Below, piece by piece: positions 25,586-34,252 of a stretch of DNA of 34,252 bases. The notes beneath the pieces were generated by a model. It saw nothing but the letters and a program-made list of their open reading frames with translations, ran no database searches and was not told where the DNA came from. The DNA comes from Propionibacteriaceae bacterium. GTDB lineage: Bacteria; Actinomycetota; Actinomycetes; Propionibacteriales; Propionibacteriaceae. Within the stretch, counting starts at the first letter, position 1, and each line of letters begins with the position of its first letter. Both the position numbers and the translations under genes were made by a program. The DNA lies in NCBI GenBank assembly GCA_027492675.1, contig JAPUEI010000086.1, positions 115,131-149,382 on the forward strand, read 5' to 3'.

Positions 25586-28033
25586 CTAGACGACCGGGGC
25601 CAGGGCTGCCGGGGAGACCGTGCGGGCGCGGAGGATCGCGGCGACGGTGAAGATCGCCCCGAGCAGCGTCCAGCCGATGAGCAGGAAGACCGGGGTGGTC
25701 ACGCCAGGGCCACCGCTGACCACGGCGCGGACAGCGTCGTAGGCCGGCGACAGCGGCGACAGCGGGCGGATCGCGTCGAGCCAGCCCGGTACGGCGCTGG
25801 TCACGGCCGTGGCGCCCGTGACGACGGCTGCAGCGATGCCGACGACCCGACCCGCGCCCTTGGCCCACGCCGTCAGCGCGTGGTTGACCGCCACGAACGC
25901 GACGCCCGCGAGCATCAGGACGACCGTCAGCGACAGCCACCGGTACGCGGGCAGCCTCACGAACGCCTGCCCGATGGCCGACACCAGCAGCGCCTGGACG
26001 AGGACGATCAGCAGACCGGGACGCAGGGCCTCGACCACAAGGGCAGCCGTCGGGCTGCTGGACAGAGCGAGTCGCTTCCGTACGGCAGGAAGGACGGTGT
26101 ACGTGGCGAACGCGCCGGCCCACAGCGCCAGGATCATCAGGAGGGCGGCCAGGGCGGCGCCGGGCTGTACGAGCTCGTCGAGGTTGCTCACCGAGATCGG
26201 CGAGGCGACCACCTTCGACAGCTGCGTGCGGTCCTCGGTGGTGTAGCTCGGCACCTGCGTCGCGCCCTTCGCGAGACCGTCGGCGAGCTGCTTGGAGCCA
26301 TCGGCGAGCTGCTTGCTGCCGTCTGCGGACTGTTGCAGGCCGTCAGCCAGCTGGGTCGCCCCGGGAGCCGCCTGGTCGATGCCGCCGAGCACCTGATCGA
26401 CGCCGGAGACGTACTGCTGGGCACCGGAGACCAGCGGCGCGCCACCGTCCGCGAGCTGCGCGAGACCGGCGGAGAGCTTCGCGGCGCCCGGCGCCGACTG
26501 GTCCACGCCACCCGTGTAGGCGTTGAGGCCGTACTCGAGGGTCTTCGTGATCGGAGCCCCTTGCGCCTGCGCCTGGGCGATCGTGATCCCCGCCCGCATC
26601 TGGGTCAGTCCAGCGACGAGGCCTGCACCGCCGGGCGTGAGTGCCTGCGCCAGCCCCTTCTGCTGCTGCATCTCGGCGACCGACGGGCTCAGGTTGGCCT
26701 TCGTCAGGAGCGAGCTCGAGTCACTGACGACCGTCTGAAGCTTCGGCGCGGCGGTGCCGAGGTTCGACGCGATGCCATCCAACTGCGACTTCACGCTGGC
26801 GGTGTCAGTCGTGATCGTGGCCGTCGCGGCCGCCTGGGCCTTTGTCGTCGCGTCGCCGACGCCCATGAAGTAGATCGCGCACGCGCCCTGGTCCTGAATC
26901 GACTGAGGACACGGCAGCGAACCGGTCCCGGTCGCGATGCTGCTCGACACCCCGGAAGCCATTCCGCTGCTGATCGCGGTCGACGCTGCAGAGACGGCCG
27001 TGGCCTGGTTGCTGACCGTCGTCACTACCCCTGTCGCGTTACTGGTGTAGGTCGCCACGGTGTTGCCACCCAGGATGCTGTCAGTGCTCTGCCGGATCCC
27101 CGAGAGGGTGTCTGCCTGTCCCGGAACCTTCACGAGAATGCTCGTCACACCATCGGTGTACGGCTTGAGGCCGGCCGCAGTGCCTGCTCCGATGTACTGC
27201 CCGATCCCCGCGTCGAGCTTCGCCGCGCTGCCCCGCAGGTCGGCGGACCCGGCCGAGAGCTGCGTCAGGCCGCCGGAGAGCTGGGCGGCCCCGTCAGCGG
27301 ACTGGGACGCTCCGGAGGTGTACTGCTGGAGGCCCGAGACCAGACCGGCGCCGCCCGTACGGAGCTGGCCGCCGTTGAGGGTGATCTGTACGAGACCGTC
27401 GGCGAGCTGCTTGGCACCGGGAGCGGCCTGCGCCAGCCCGTCCGAGAGCTGCGTGGTGCCGTCACTCAGCTTGGTCGCGGCGTCGGCGACCGTCTGGAAC
27501 TGCTTGCCGGTGTCGTTGAACCCCACGTACACCTTGTCCAGGTATCCCTGCGTCAGCGTCTGGTTGAGCGCCAACGCGGCGGCCTGCGCCACGGACTGGC
27601 CCAGGGCGGTGTCGGCGATGCCGGCCACCGGCGAGGTCGCCACGTCGATGGTGGCCTGCTCGGCGTCGGCGGCGGTCCCCGCGTACGAGGTCGCGGCCTT
27701 CGAGAAGTTCTCGGGGATCGTGACCACGGCGGCGTACCGGCCGGACTTCAGCCCGTCGGTGGCGTGCGTGGCGTCGGCGAGCACCCAGGTGAAGTTCTGG
27801 TTCGTGTCCGCGTCGATGAGCTGTGCGGAGAGCTGACGACCCAGCGGTACGGTCTGGCCGTTGATCGTCACGGCCTTGTCGAGGTTGACGATGGCCGCCT
27901 CGACGCGCTGCAGCCGCGAGTTCGTGTTCCACGTCGCCGAGAGCAGCACGGCGGCAATGAGGACCGGTACCAGGAGCAGGCCGAGGGCCTTCGCCCACCA
28001 ACGGCTTCCGAGTGTCGTGTCGAGCCCGCTCAT
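25586..28033 (-). CDS. YhgE/Pip family membrane protein (ABC-2-like)
   Basis: The 815-residue protein has one N-terminal helix (~16-35), a long extracellular region, and five to six C-terminal helices (~640-800) like the ABC-2 permease fold. The extracellular part carries many copies of a YhgE/Pip heptad-type motif (for example AAPGAKQLADGL, GAAQLSGGLTQL, QLADGSKQLADGL), which would form long helices, and a short Cys pair (LPCPQSIQDQGACAIY). Relatives include phage-infection protein and parts of type VII (Esa/YueB) systems; the precise role here is unknown. ATG 28031-28033 overlaps the MMPL stop (ATGA), so the two proteins probably work together in export. Confidence 0.92.
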   Translation of the reverse strand: MSGLDTTLGSRWWAKALGLLLVPVLIAAVLLSATWNTNSRLQRVEAAIVNLDKAVTINGQTVPLGRQLSAQLIDADTNQNFTWVLADATHATDGLKSGRYAAVVTIPENFSKAATSYAGTAADAEQATIDVATSPVAGIADTALGQSVAQAAALALNQTLTQGYLDKVYVGFNDTGKQFQTVADAATKLSDGTTQLSDGLAQAAPGAKQLADGLVQITLNGGQLRTGGAGLVSGLQQYTSGASQSADGAAQLSGGLTQLSAGSADLRGSAAKLDAGIGQYIGAGTAAGLKPYTDGVTSILVKVPGQADTLSGIRQSTDSILGGNTVATYTSNATGVVTTVSNQATAVSAASTAISSGMASGVSSSIATGTGSLPCPQSIQDQGACAIYFMGVGDATTKAQAAATATITTDTASVKSQLDGIASNLGTAAPKLQTVVSDSSSLLTKANLSPSVAEMQQQKGLAQALTPGGAGLVAGLTQMRAGITIAQAQAQGAPITKTLEYGLNAYTGGVDQSAPGAAKLSAGLAQLADGGAPLVSGAQQYVSGVDQVLGGIDQAAPGATQLADGLQQSADGSKQLADGSKQLADGLAKGATQVPSYTTEDRTQLSKVVASPISVSNLDELVQPGAALAALLMILALWAGAFATYTVLPAVRKRLALSSSPTAALVVEALRPGLLIVLVQALLVSAIGQAFVRLPAYRWLSLTVVLMLAGVAFVAVNHALTAWAKGAGRVVGIAAAVVTGATAVTSAVPGWLDAIRPLSPLSPAYDAVRAVVSGGPGVTTPVFLLIGWTLLGAIFTVAAILRARTVSPAALAPVV

Positions 28034-30726
28034 CGGGTGCCTCCTTGGGTTCCGACGAGTGCGTCCGCATCGTCGAGGTGAACAGTGAAGTCTCCGGGTC
28101 GCAGCACGTCGGTGAGCGCCTCGAGGGTGCTGGCGCCGACGACGATGGCCCGCGTGCCGGGCTGGTGGACGAGGGCTGCCACAGATGCTCGGTCCGCCGT
28201 CGAGAGCCGGTCGACATCGTCGACGAGGATCAGCCCCGCGCTCGTACGTCCCAGCTGGTTCGCCAGGTCAGGCGTGAGGGCGTCAGCGCAGTACGACTCG
28301 CGGCGGAGCTTGGCCGCGGCGTCGGGAAGGACGTGGCCGAGCACCTTGATCTGGCCCCCTGAAGGCGCCATCCGCCCGCCGAGCGCCAGCAGCAGGGCCG
28401 CTCTCGCGGTGGGCGAGCCGGTGACGCCGAGCACCTGCCCGGGATCCAGCCGTACGGTCAGGCCGTTGACCAGCGCGGGGTGGTCACCGACGACCAGGCC
28501 CTCCGCGTACACCACGCTGGTGTCGCCCGGAGCCGGCCAGTCGGCCATGCGCAGCTGGCGGGCCAGCGACTCGCCCTCGATGTCGAGGCTCGGGAGGATC
28601 CGGTCCAGCCACTTCGGCAGCCACCAGGCACGCTCGCCCAGCAGGTGCATGACGGCCGGCACGAGCGTCATCCGTACGACGAACGCGTCGATCAGCACGC
28701 CGACCGCCAGGCCGAACGCGATCGGCTTGATCGCGCCCTCGCCCTTCGGCACGAAGAACGCGAAGACGGCGAACATGATGAGCGCGGCGGCGACGACGAC
28801 CTTCGCCGAGTGGACGAAGCCGTCGTGGACAGCGAGCCGCGCGTCGTCACCATGCACGTGTTCCTCCCGCATCCGGGAGACCAGGAAGACCTCGTAGTCC
28901 ATCGCCAGCCCGAACAGGATGCCCATCGTGATGATCGGGAAGAACGAGATGACGCTCGTCGTCTCGTGCAGGTTCACGATCTGCGCGCCCCAGCCCTTGT
29001 TGAACACCAGGGTGGTCGCGCCGAATGCGGACCCGATGCTCAGCAGGTAGCCGATGCTGGCCTTGATCGGCACCCAGATCGATCGGAACACCATCATCAG
29101 CAGGATCAGCGACAGGCCGACGACGAAGATGCCGAACGGCAGCAGGGCCGCCGAGAGCTGGGCGGTGATGTCGAGCTTCACGGCGGTGATGCCGGTGACG
29201 GCGATGTCGACCCCGTACTTCGAGGTCCACTCCGGCGTCTTCTCCTGGAGGCGGCGGACCAGCTGCTCCGTACGGGGGTCGTCCGGGCCGGTCGTCGGCA
29301 CGACCTGGATCATCGCGGTATCGGCGTTCTGGTTCGGCACGGCCATTGGCACGGATGCGACGCCGTCGATGGTGAGGATGTCGTTCTTGATGCCGTCGAT
29401 GACGCCCAGCGGGTCGGTCGAGGTGACGATGTTCGCGGTGACGATGAGCGGGCCGTTGGCGCCGGGGCCGAAGGCCTCCGCGACGGCGTCGTACGTCATG
29501 CGCGCCGGGCTGCCCTGCGGCAGCTGGCCGGCATTCGGCAGGGACAGCCACAGATCCTTCGCCGGCACGGTGAGGGCGCCGAGCGCCGCGACGACGACCA
29601 GGATCGTGATGATCGGGCGCGCGGTCACGACACGTACCCACCAGCCAGAGGCACCGCCGCCGGTGCGTGGGGCGCGATCAGCGACCGCGGACTTCTTCTT
29701 CTTGGGGCGGGCGCGCTCGCCGAGGAAGCCGAGCACGGCGGGCAGCAGGGTCAGCGCGACGGCGACGCCGATCGCGACGGCCACGGCGCCGAACGCGCCC
29801 ATGACCGTGAGGAACGGCACGTTGGCGACGGCCAGCCCGACGAGGGCGATGATCACCGTGAGGCCCGCGAAGATGACGGCCGAGCCTGCGGTGGCGACCG
29901 AACGAGCCGCCGACTCTTCCGGGGTGATGTCGCTCGCGCTGAGCTGGTCGCGGTGGCGGGAGATGATGAACAGGGCGTAGTCGATGCCGACCGCCAGACC
30001 CAGCATCAGGCCGAGCATCGGGGTGGTCGAGCTGATGTCCATGAAGCGCGTCGCGCCGAGCGTGACGGCCATCGCGAGCGCCACGCCGAGCACCGCATTG
30101 GCCAGCGGCACGACACCCATGAGCAGTGAGCCGAGCACCACGACGAGCACGATCAGAGCGACGAGGACGCCGATGACCTCGACGATGGTGATGTGCGGGA
30201 TCTGGATGGCGAACACGTCGCCGCCCACGAGCACCTTCGTGCCGGCTGGCAGGGTCTTCTGCAGCGCCGCACCATCGTCCTGCAGATGAGCGCGGTCATC
30301 GTCGGTGAACGCGGTCGTCGTGCCGACCAGCTGGATCGTCAGCTTGGCCGTGCGCTTGTTGTCGGAGATCTGGCCGTGGACGTACTGGTTGTACGGGCTC
30401 AGCGTGCCCGAGACGTACGGTCGGTTGCTGAGGTCGGACAGGCCGTTCTCGACCGCTATCTTCACGTCGGCGTCGTCGAAGGAGTGCCCGTCGGGCAGCG
30501 TCACCACCATCATCGCCGTGGCGCTGGCGGCCGACGGGAACGTCATCTGCAGACGGTCGTACGCCACCTGGCTGGGCGCTCCCGGGATCACGAAATTGTC
30601 GCTCATGTCCTGCTTGATCGCCATGGCCAGGCCACCGACGAGCACCAAGGTGGTGAGCCAGGCGGCGAGGACCCGCCCCCGGTGCCGGAAGCACCAACGA
30701 CCGACGTCGTACAGGAAAGCAGACAT
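28030..30726 (-). CDS. MMPL/RND-family transporter with C-terminal degenerate ABC-ATPase-like domain
   Basis: The 898-residue protein is an MMPL-type proton-driven exporter, in the family of mycobacterial lipid exporters. Two repeated halves each have a first helix, an extracellular domain and about five more helices. The GxxxDY motifs of the proton path are present in both halves (GLAVGIDYALF and LFGLAMDYEVF). After the last helix (~residue 710) a ~160-residue tail resembles an ABC ATPase (VVYAEGLVVGDHPALVNGLT, then a GVTGSPTARAALLLAL segment where Walker A should be, and LILVDDVDRLS like Walker B). The Walker A Lys and the LSGGQ signature are missing. ATG 30724-30726 follows GGGGT. It diverges from a TetR gene and is coupled to the YhgE/Pip gene. 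Confidence 0.92.
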   Translation of the reverse strand: MSAFLYDVGRWCFRHRGRVLAAWLTTLVLVGGLAMAIKQDMSDNFVIPGAPSQVAYDRLQMTFPSAASATAMMVVTLPDGHSFDDADVKIAVENGLSDLSNRPYVSGTLSPYNQYVHGQISDNKRTAKLTIQLVGTTTAFTDDDRAHLQDDGAALQKTLPAGTKVLVGGDVFAIQIPHITIVEVIGVLVALIVLVVVLGSLLMGVVPLANAVLGVALAMAVTLGATRFMDISSTTPMLGLMLGLAVGIDYALFIISRHRDQLSASDITPEESAARSVATAGSAVIFAGLTVIIALVGLAVANVPFLTVMGAFGAVAVAIGVAVALTLLPAVLGFLGERARPKKKKSAVADRAPRTGGGASGWWVRVVTARPIITILVVVAALGALTVPAKDLWLSLPNAGQLPQGSPARMTYDAVAEAFGPGANGPLIVTANIVTSTDPLGVIDGIKNDILTIDGVASVPMAVPNQNADTAMIQVVPTTGPDDPRTEQLVRRLQEKTPEWTSKYGVDIAVTGITAVKLDITAQLSAALLPFGIFVVGLSLILLMMVFRSIWVPIKASIGYLLSIGSAFGATTLVFNKGWGAQIVNLHETTSVISFFPIITMGILFGLAMDYEVFLVSRMREEHVHGDDARLAVHDGFVHSAKVVVAAALIMFAVFAFFVPKGEGAIKPIAFGLAVGVLIDAFVVRMTLVPAVMHLLGERAWWLPKWLDRILPSLDIEGESLARQLRMADWPAPGDTSVVYAEGLVVGDHPALVNGLTVRLDPGQVLGVTGSPTARAALLLALGGRMAPSGGQIKVLGHVLPDAAAKLRRESYCADALTPDLANQLGRTSAGLILVDDVDRLSTADRASVAALVHQPGTRAIVVGASTLEALTDVLRPGDFTVHLDDADALVGTQGGTR

Positions 30727-30753
30727 GTGACCCCAGACCACTCGAACGGATTC

Positions 30754-30769
30754 GATACGTTACTGTATC
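30754..30769. promoter_or_regulatory. Candidate TetR operator in the divergent MMPL/tetR region
   Basis: GATAC (30754-30758) and GTATC (30765-30769) form a dyad with spacer GTTACT. The sequence TGTATCCAA occurs at 30764-30772 and again at 30781-30789. The 100-base gap between the divergent starts is AT-richer than its neighbours, as expected for a control region. Which half sites the TetR protein uses is unknown. Confidence 0.5.
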
Positions 30770-30826
30770 CAAGACACTGTTGTATCCAAAATGTGCGTAG
30801 GCTCAGGTCTGTACGAAGGGGTGCCG

Positions 30827-31474
30827 ATGACCGCCGACCATGCCGTGACCACCCGGCGACGGGCCGCCACGCGCGCCCGCCTGCTGAGCGCGGCGCGTGA
30901 GGTCATCGCGGAACGCGGTGCCGGTGGGGCGACCGTCGAGGGCATCGCCGAGCGGGCCGGCTTCACCCGCGGCGCGTTCTACTCCAACTACGCCGACCTC
31001 GACGAGCTGATCGTCGACCTCATCCGTGACGTGGGCGAGACCCGACTGGCCGACGTACGTGAGGCGGCCGCGCAGTTCGCAGCGGGCCGCCAGACCGATG
31101 ACTTGACCATCGACAGGGCGCTCGCCGGCGGCGTTCGCGAGTTCGTCCACCTTCTGCAGCCCTCCATGAACGAGGTGCTGCTGCAGGCTGAGCTACGCCT
31201 GTACGCGCTGCGCAACGACGGTGCTCGCGCCGGCTACGTCTCGGTGGTCCGCGAGACCATGGCCGGGGTGTACGCGATCCTCGAGACGCTGTTCGAGACC
31301 GTCCATGCCCGTCTCCGCACCGGCCCTGGAATCACGATGGAGATCCTCATGGGGTTCTTCGACCAGGGCAGCGCGATGAGCTACCTCGACCTCGGCCACA
31401 TCGACCCCAACGCCCAGGTCGCGCGCCTCAGCGAGCTCATCGACGTGATCATCGACACCGACTGCGCCCGCTGA
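30827..31474 (+). CDS. TetR-family transcriptional regulator
   Basis: The 215-residue regulator has the TetR N-terminal helix-turn-helix (RARLLSAAREVIAERGAGG, ATVEGIAERAGFTRGAFYSNYADLDEL, residues ~14-60) and a helical ligand domain of normal size. I start at ATG 30827, which has GAAGGGG 5-6 bases upstream; an earlier in-frame ATG at 30791 lies in the operator region and is less likely. Divergence from the MMPL-YhgE/Pip pair suggests it represses them and senses an exported compound or envelope lipid (inference). Its stop is 10 bases from the stop of the convergent surface-protein gene. Confidence 0.93.
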   Translation: MTADHAVTTRRRAATRARLLSAAREVIAERGAGGATVEGIAERAGFTRGAFYSNYADLDELIVDLIRDVGETRLADVREAAAQFAAGRQTDDLTIDRALAGGVREFVHLLQPSMNEVLLQAELRLYALRNDGARAGYVSVVRETMAGVYAILETLFETVHARLRTGPGITMEILMGFFDQGSAMSYLDLGHIDPNAQVARLSELIDVIIDTDCAR

Positions 31475-31484
31475 GCGGCACCAC

Positions 31485-34252
31485 CTATCGGGCGGCGACG
31501 CTCGAGGAGGTCACCGTCGTCGGCAGGTAGCCCGGCGCCGTCCCCGTCACCGCGAGGCTGATGCGGTGACCGACGTCGGTCGAGGTCAGCGTGTAGCGGA
31601 AGCGCACCGCACCCGGGATGGCGACGCCGTCGCGAAGCCACTGGTACGTCAGGCTGACGTTGCCTGGCGTCCAGTTGTCCGTCAGTCCGAAGAGCGTCGA
31701 CCCGTTCACGGCCCGCCCCAAGAGCCTGACCGTGCCGCCAGTGACGACCGCCGCAGGCACCACCGAGGTCGCGGCCGAGGTCGCTGTCGCTGAGGTCCAA
31801 CCGGGCAGGGATCCCGTCACGACCAGGGTGAACGCGTGACCCACGGCGGCGAGGCCGACCGTGTGGCTCGGTCCGGTCGCCCCCTGAACAGCCACCCCGT
31901 CGCGGTACCACTGGTACGACAGGTTGACGTTCGTCGGAGTCCAGCCCGTCACCTGGCTGGTGAGCCTGGCTCCTACCCTCGGCGTGCCCACGATGGTCAC
32001 GGTGCCCGCGACCACCCGCGCCGGCGCGATCGTCGACGTCGGAGCAGACACGGCCGACGCCGACACGTACCCGAACCTCGTCCCGGACACCGACACCGAC
32101 AGCACGTGGCCCACGTCGGCGGTCGTCACCGTGTAGCGCCGACCGGTCTCGCCCCTGATGGTCCTGCCGTCACGCAGCCACTGGTACGAGAGGTTGACGC
32201 TCACCGGCGTCCACCCGTTCGTCTCAGCGGTGAGCCGGTTGCCGACGGCGGGGGTGCCCGCGATCGTCACCGAGCCGGCTACCACGTGCGGCGCCTGGAT
32301 GGGGGCCGTGGGCGCCGAGGTGGCCGACGCCGTCCCGTACCCGAAGCGCGCACCCGTGACGGTCACGCTCATCGTGCGCCCGAAGTCGGAGGGCGTGATC
32401 GAGTACGTCTGGCCGGTCTCGCCACGGATCGCGACGCCGTTGCGGAGCCACTGGTACGACAGGCGCAGGTTCGCCGGAGCCCAGGTCCCGGGCTGGGCCG
32501 TGAGGGTGCTGAACACGTACGGCGAGCCGGAGATCGTGACCGTCCCCGGGACGATGCGCGCCGAGGTCACCGGCGCGGTCGGCGCCGAGACCGCGGTCGC
32601 GGAGGTGTAGCCCGCGCGGGAGCCGGTCACGGAGACCGACAGCGTCTGGCCGGCGTCCGTCGCCACGGGCACGTACGTCGGCGCGGTCGCGCCCGAGATG
32701 GCGAGGCCTGCGCGCAGCCACTGGTACGAGAAGGCCACGCCGGTGGGCGTCCACGTGCCCGGGTTCGCGGTCAGCGTCGCGCCGACCGCCACCGTGCCGG
32801 TGATGGTCGGGGTGCCGGCCACGACCGCGGGCTGCGGGACGACCGCCGACTCGGCCGAGGAGACGGTCGCCGAGGTGTAGCCGGCGAGCTGGCCGGTCAC
32901 CCTCACGCTGAGCGTGGAGCCCACGTCGGCCAGCGACACCGCGTACGTCGCCGCCGTCGCACCACTGACCGCGCTGCCGTTGCGGAACCACTGGTACGTC
33001 AGCGTCACGCCGGCGGGCGACCAGACACCCACCTGCGAGGACAGCGTCGAGCCGACCACGGCGCTGCCCGTCACCGACACCGTGCCGGGAACCAGGGATC
33101 CCGCGGAGACGCTCACCGGCGCCGAGGTGGCGGTCGCCGATGCGTACCCTGCCTTCGCGCCCGTCACCGAAACCGTGAGCGCTGCGCCGACGTCGGACGC
33201 GGTCGCCGCGTACGTCGCCGTGGTCGCACCACCGATCGCCACGCCGTTGCGTAGCCACTGGTATGTCAGGGTCACGCCCGGCGCCCACGTTCCGGAAACT
33301 GCCGTGAGTGTCTGCCCGATCGCGGGCGTGCCGGTGATCGACGGAGTGCCGGCGACGAGGCTCCCCGGGAGCACCTTCGCCGTCGAGGCGCTGGCCGTCG
33401 CGGGTGCGTATCCGAAGAGCGTGCCCGTCGCCGTGACCGTGAGGACCGCGTCCGCGTCAGCGGCCACGACGGCGTACGTCGCGCTGGTGGCGCCGGGGAT
33501 GACGACACCGTTCCGGCTCCACTGCAGCGTCACGTCGGCGCCCGTCGGCCAGCCCGCGGTGGAGGCCGTGAGCGTGGTCTCGACCTGCGCGGTGCCACTG
33601 ATGCTCACCGTTCCGGGCGTCATCGTGCCCGGCTGGATCCAGCCCGTGACCGCGCCACCGACCGCATCCGCGTAACCGACCACCGAAGCCGTCACCCGGA
33701 CGGAGACCATCGAGTTCACGTCGGTGACCGTCAGCGGGTACGTACCGCTGGTCGCGTCGGCCACAGCCGTGCCGTCGCGGTACCACTGGTACGCCAGGGT
33801 CGCGCCCGTCGGCCAGCCTGCCGTGACTGCGGTCAGCGTCGATCCGACCTTCTGCAGGCCGTCGATGGTCACCGTGCCGACGGTCAGCGAGCCCTTGACC
33901 ACCGGCGCGCTCGTGACGCTCACGGTGACCGGGGCGAGCGTGGCCTTGGTGCCCATGACCTGCACGGCGATGACCTTGCCCAGGTCGTCCGCCACCGGCG
34001 TGTACGTCGGGCCCGTGACCGACAGCGGAACGCCGTCGACGGCCCAGCTGTACGAGAAGGTGACGTCCGTCGGGGTCCACGTGCCGGGCGTCACCGTGAG
34101 CGGAACGCCCACCGTCGGGATGCCCGAGAACGTCGGTTGCCCCGCCACGATCACCGGCGCGGCCACGACATCAGCCGTCGGAGCGGAGAGGACCGGCGCG
34201 GTCACGTACCCCGTCTTCGTGCCCGTCACCTGCACGGTGATCGGCAGTCCGA
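31485..34252 (-). CDS. Large Ig-like repeat surface protein (N-terminus outside the window)
   Basis: The open frame runs off the window, so only the last ~920 residues are seen. They form ten complete repeats and one partial repeat of 85-90 residues, each an Ig-like sandwich with consensus V-x-G-T-V-x-I-x-G-x-x-x-V-G-x-x-L-T, then W-x-P, LSYQWLRDGVAI-G-A-T, and V-T-G-x-x-x-G-Y-x-S-A-T-A-x-S-A-P. The repeats are related but clearly diverged. The protein should be secreted and part of a surface adhesin or cell-wall-associated enzyme whose active part would be N-terminal. It ends TVTSSSVAAR directly after the last repeat: no LPXTG motif, membrane anchor or SLH domain is present. The ATG at 34233-34235 is inside a repeat and is not the true start. 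Confidence 0.88.
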   Translation of the reverse strand, partial: GLPITVQVTGTKTGYVTAPVLSAPTADVVAAPVIVAGQPTFSGIPTVGVPLTVTPGTWTPTDVTFSYSWAVDGVPLSVTGPTYTPVADDLGKVIAVQVMGTKATLAPVTVSVTSAPVVKGSLTVGTVTIDGLQKVGSTLTAVTAGWPTGATLAYQWYRDGTAVADATSGTYPLTVTDVNSMVSVRVTASVVGYADAVGGAVTGWIQPGTMTPGTVSISGTAQVETTLTASTAGWPTGADVTLQWSRNGVVIPGATSATYAVVAADADAVLTVTATGTLFGYAPATASASTAKVLPGSLVAGTPSITGTPAIGQTLTAVSGTWAPGVTLTYQWLRNGVAIGGATTATYAATASDVGAALTVSVTGAKAGYASATATSAPVSVSAGSLVPGTVSVTGSAVVGSTLSSQVGVWSPAGVTLTYQWFRNGSAVSGATAATYAVSLADVGSTLSVRVTGQLAGYTSATVSSAESAVVPQPAVVAGTPTITGTVAVGATLTANPGTWTPTGVAFSYQWLRAGLAISGATAPTYVPVATDAGQTLSVSVTGSRAGYTSATAVSAPTAPVTSARIVPGTVTISGSPYVFSTLTAQPGTWAPANLRLSYQWLRNGVAIRGETGQTYSITPSDFGRTMSVTVTGARFGYGTASATSAPTAPIQAPHVVAGSVTIAGTPAVGNRLTAETNGWTPVSVNLSYQWLRDGRTIRGETGRRYTVTTADVGHVLSVSVSGTRFGYVSASAVSAPTSTIAPARVVAGTVTIVGTPRVGARLTSQVTGWTPTNVNLSYQWYRDGVAVQGATGPSHTVGLAAVGHAFTLVVTGSLPGWTSATATSAATSVVPAAVVTGGTVRLLGRAVNGSTLFGLTDNWTPGNVSLTYQWLRDGVAIPGAVRFRYTLTSTDVGHRISLAVTGTAPGYLPTTVTSSSVAAR
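31490..34160 (-). repeat. Ten tandem ~265-bp coding repeats (Ig-like modules)
   Basis: The coding sequence consists of tandem modules of about 255-270 bases. The most similar DNA block in each unit encodes the YQWxRxGxxI core (on the plus strand, variants of a CCACTGGTACG-type sequence recur about every 265-270 bases, for example near 31640, 31910, 32180, 32450, 32720, 32990 and 33260). The modules are diverged enough that recent duplication is not indicated except perhaps between the units at 31900 and 32170. Confidence 0.8.

Overview
The window is very GC-rich DNA with GTG starts, cydABDC gene order, RskA-like anti-sigma/ECF pairs, YhgE/Pip-MMPL export genes and a mycothiol-era DinB/DUF664 protein. 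This points to a high-GC actinobacterium, most likely in or near the order Propionibacteriales (inference; there is no rRNA or tRNA gene to settle it). The hexamer CGTACG is conspicuously frequent in all reading frames. The first ~106 bases are almost pure C and look like a low-complexity or assembly edge.

Layout. (1) 126-3237, plus strand: a peptide-type ABC importer, with one permease and two ATPases, followed by a DinB-fold protein. (2) 3812-10116, minus strand: a tightly coupled operon of a GltD-like flavoprotein, pyruvate:ferredoxin oxidoreductase (nifJ) and a dihydroorotate-dehydrogenase-like flavoprotein. (3) 10273-13623, minus strand: a mixed metabolic run of two GNAT acetyltransferases, a Gfo/Idh/MocA oxidoreductase, a thiamine-binding (MTH1187/DUF77) protein and a nitrilase-family hydrolase. 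(4) 13734-13917: an intergenic array of eight ~10-bp cores, four direct then four inverted, in exact 22-bp phase about one symmetry axis. (5) 13962-19758, minus strand: the cytochrome bd operon cydABDC. A BlaI/MecI-family repressor gene diverges from it, with a perfect dyad between them. (6) 20212-21926, minus strand: a LacI-family regulator flanked by two small paralogous proteins of unknown function, with two perfect TATCGATA-centred operator-like sites upstream of lacI. (7) 22144-25444: a CDF cation transporter, a DUF2231 membrane protein and a Yx(FWY)xxD lipoprotein (minus), divergent from an ECF sigma/anti-sigma pair (plus). (8) 25586-31474: a YhgE/Pip protein and an MMPL transporter carrying a degenerate ABC-ATPase-like tail (minus), divergent from a TetR regulator. 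(9) 31485-34252, minus strand: the C-terminal part of a large surface protein made of ~90-residue Ig-like repeats, cut by the window end.

How the genes fit together. The nifJ operon and the cytochrome bd operon both suggest metabolism across a range of oxygen tension: PFOR makes reduced ferredoxin and the GltD-like partner may exchange electrons with NAD(P)H, while cytochrome bd is a high-affinity quinol oxidase whose CydDC exporter is needed for its assembly. Several regulators sit beside their likely targets with visible dyads (BlaI/cyd, LacI/itself, TetR/MMPL, ECF/lipoprotein).

The least explained items are the 22-bp phased inverted array, the two small paralogues around lacI, the BlaI-cyd arrangement and the MMPL-NBD fusion. 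All functions are inferred from sequence read by eye; no searches were run.
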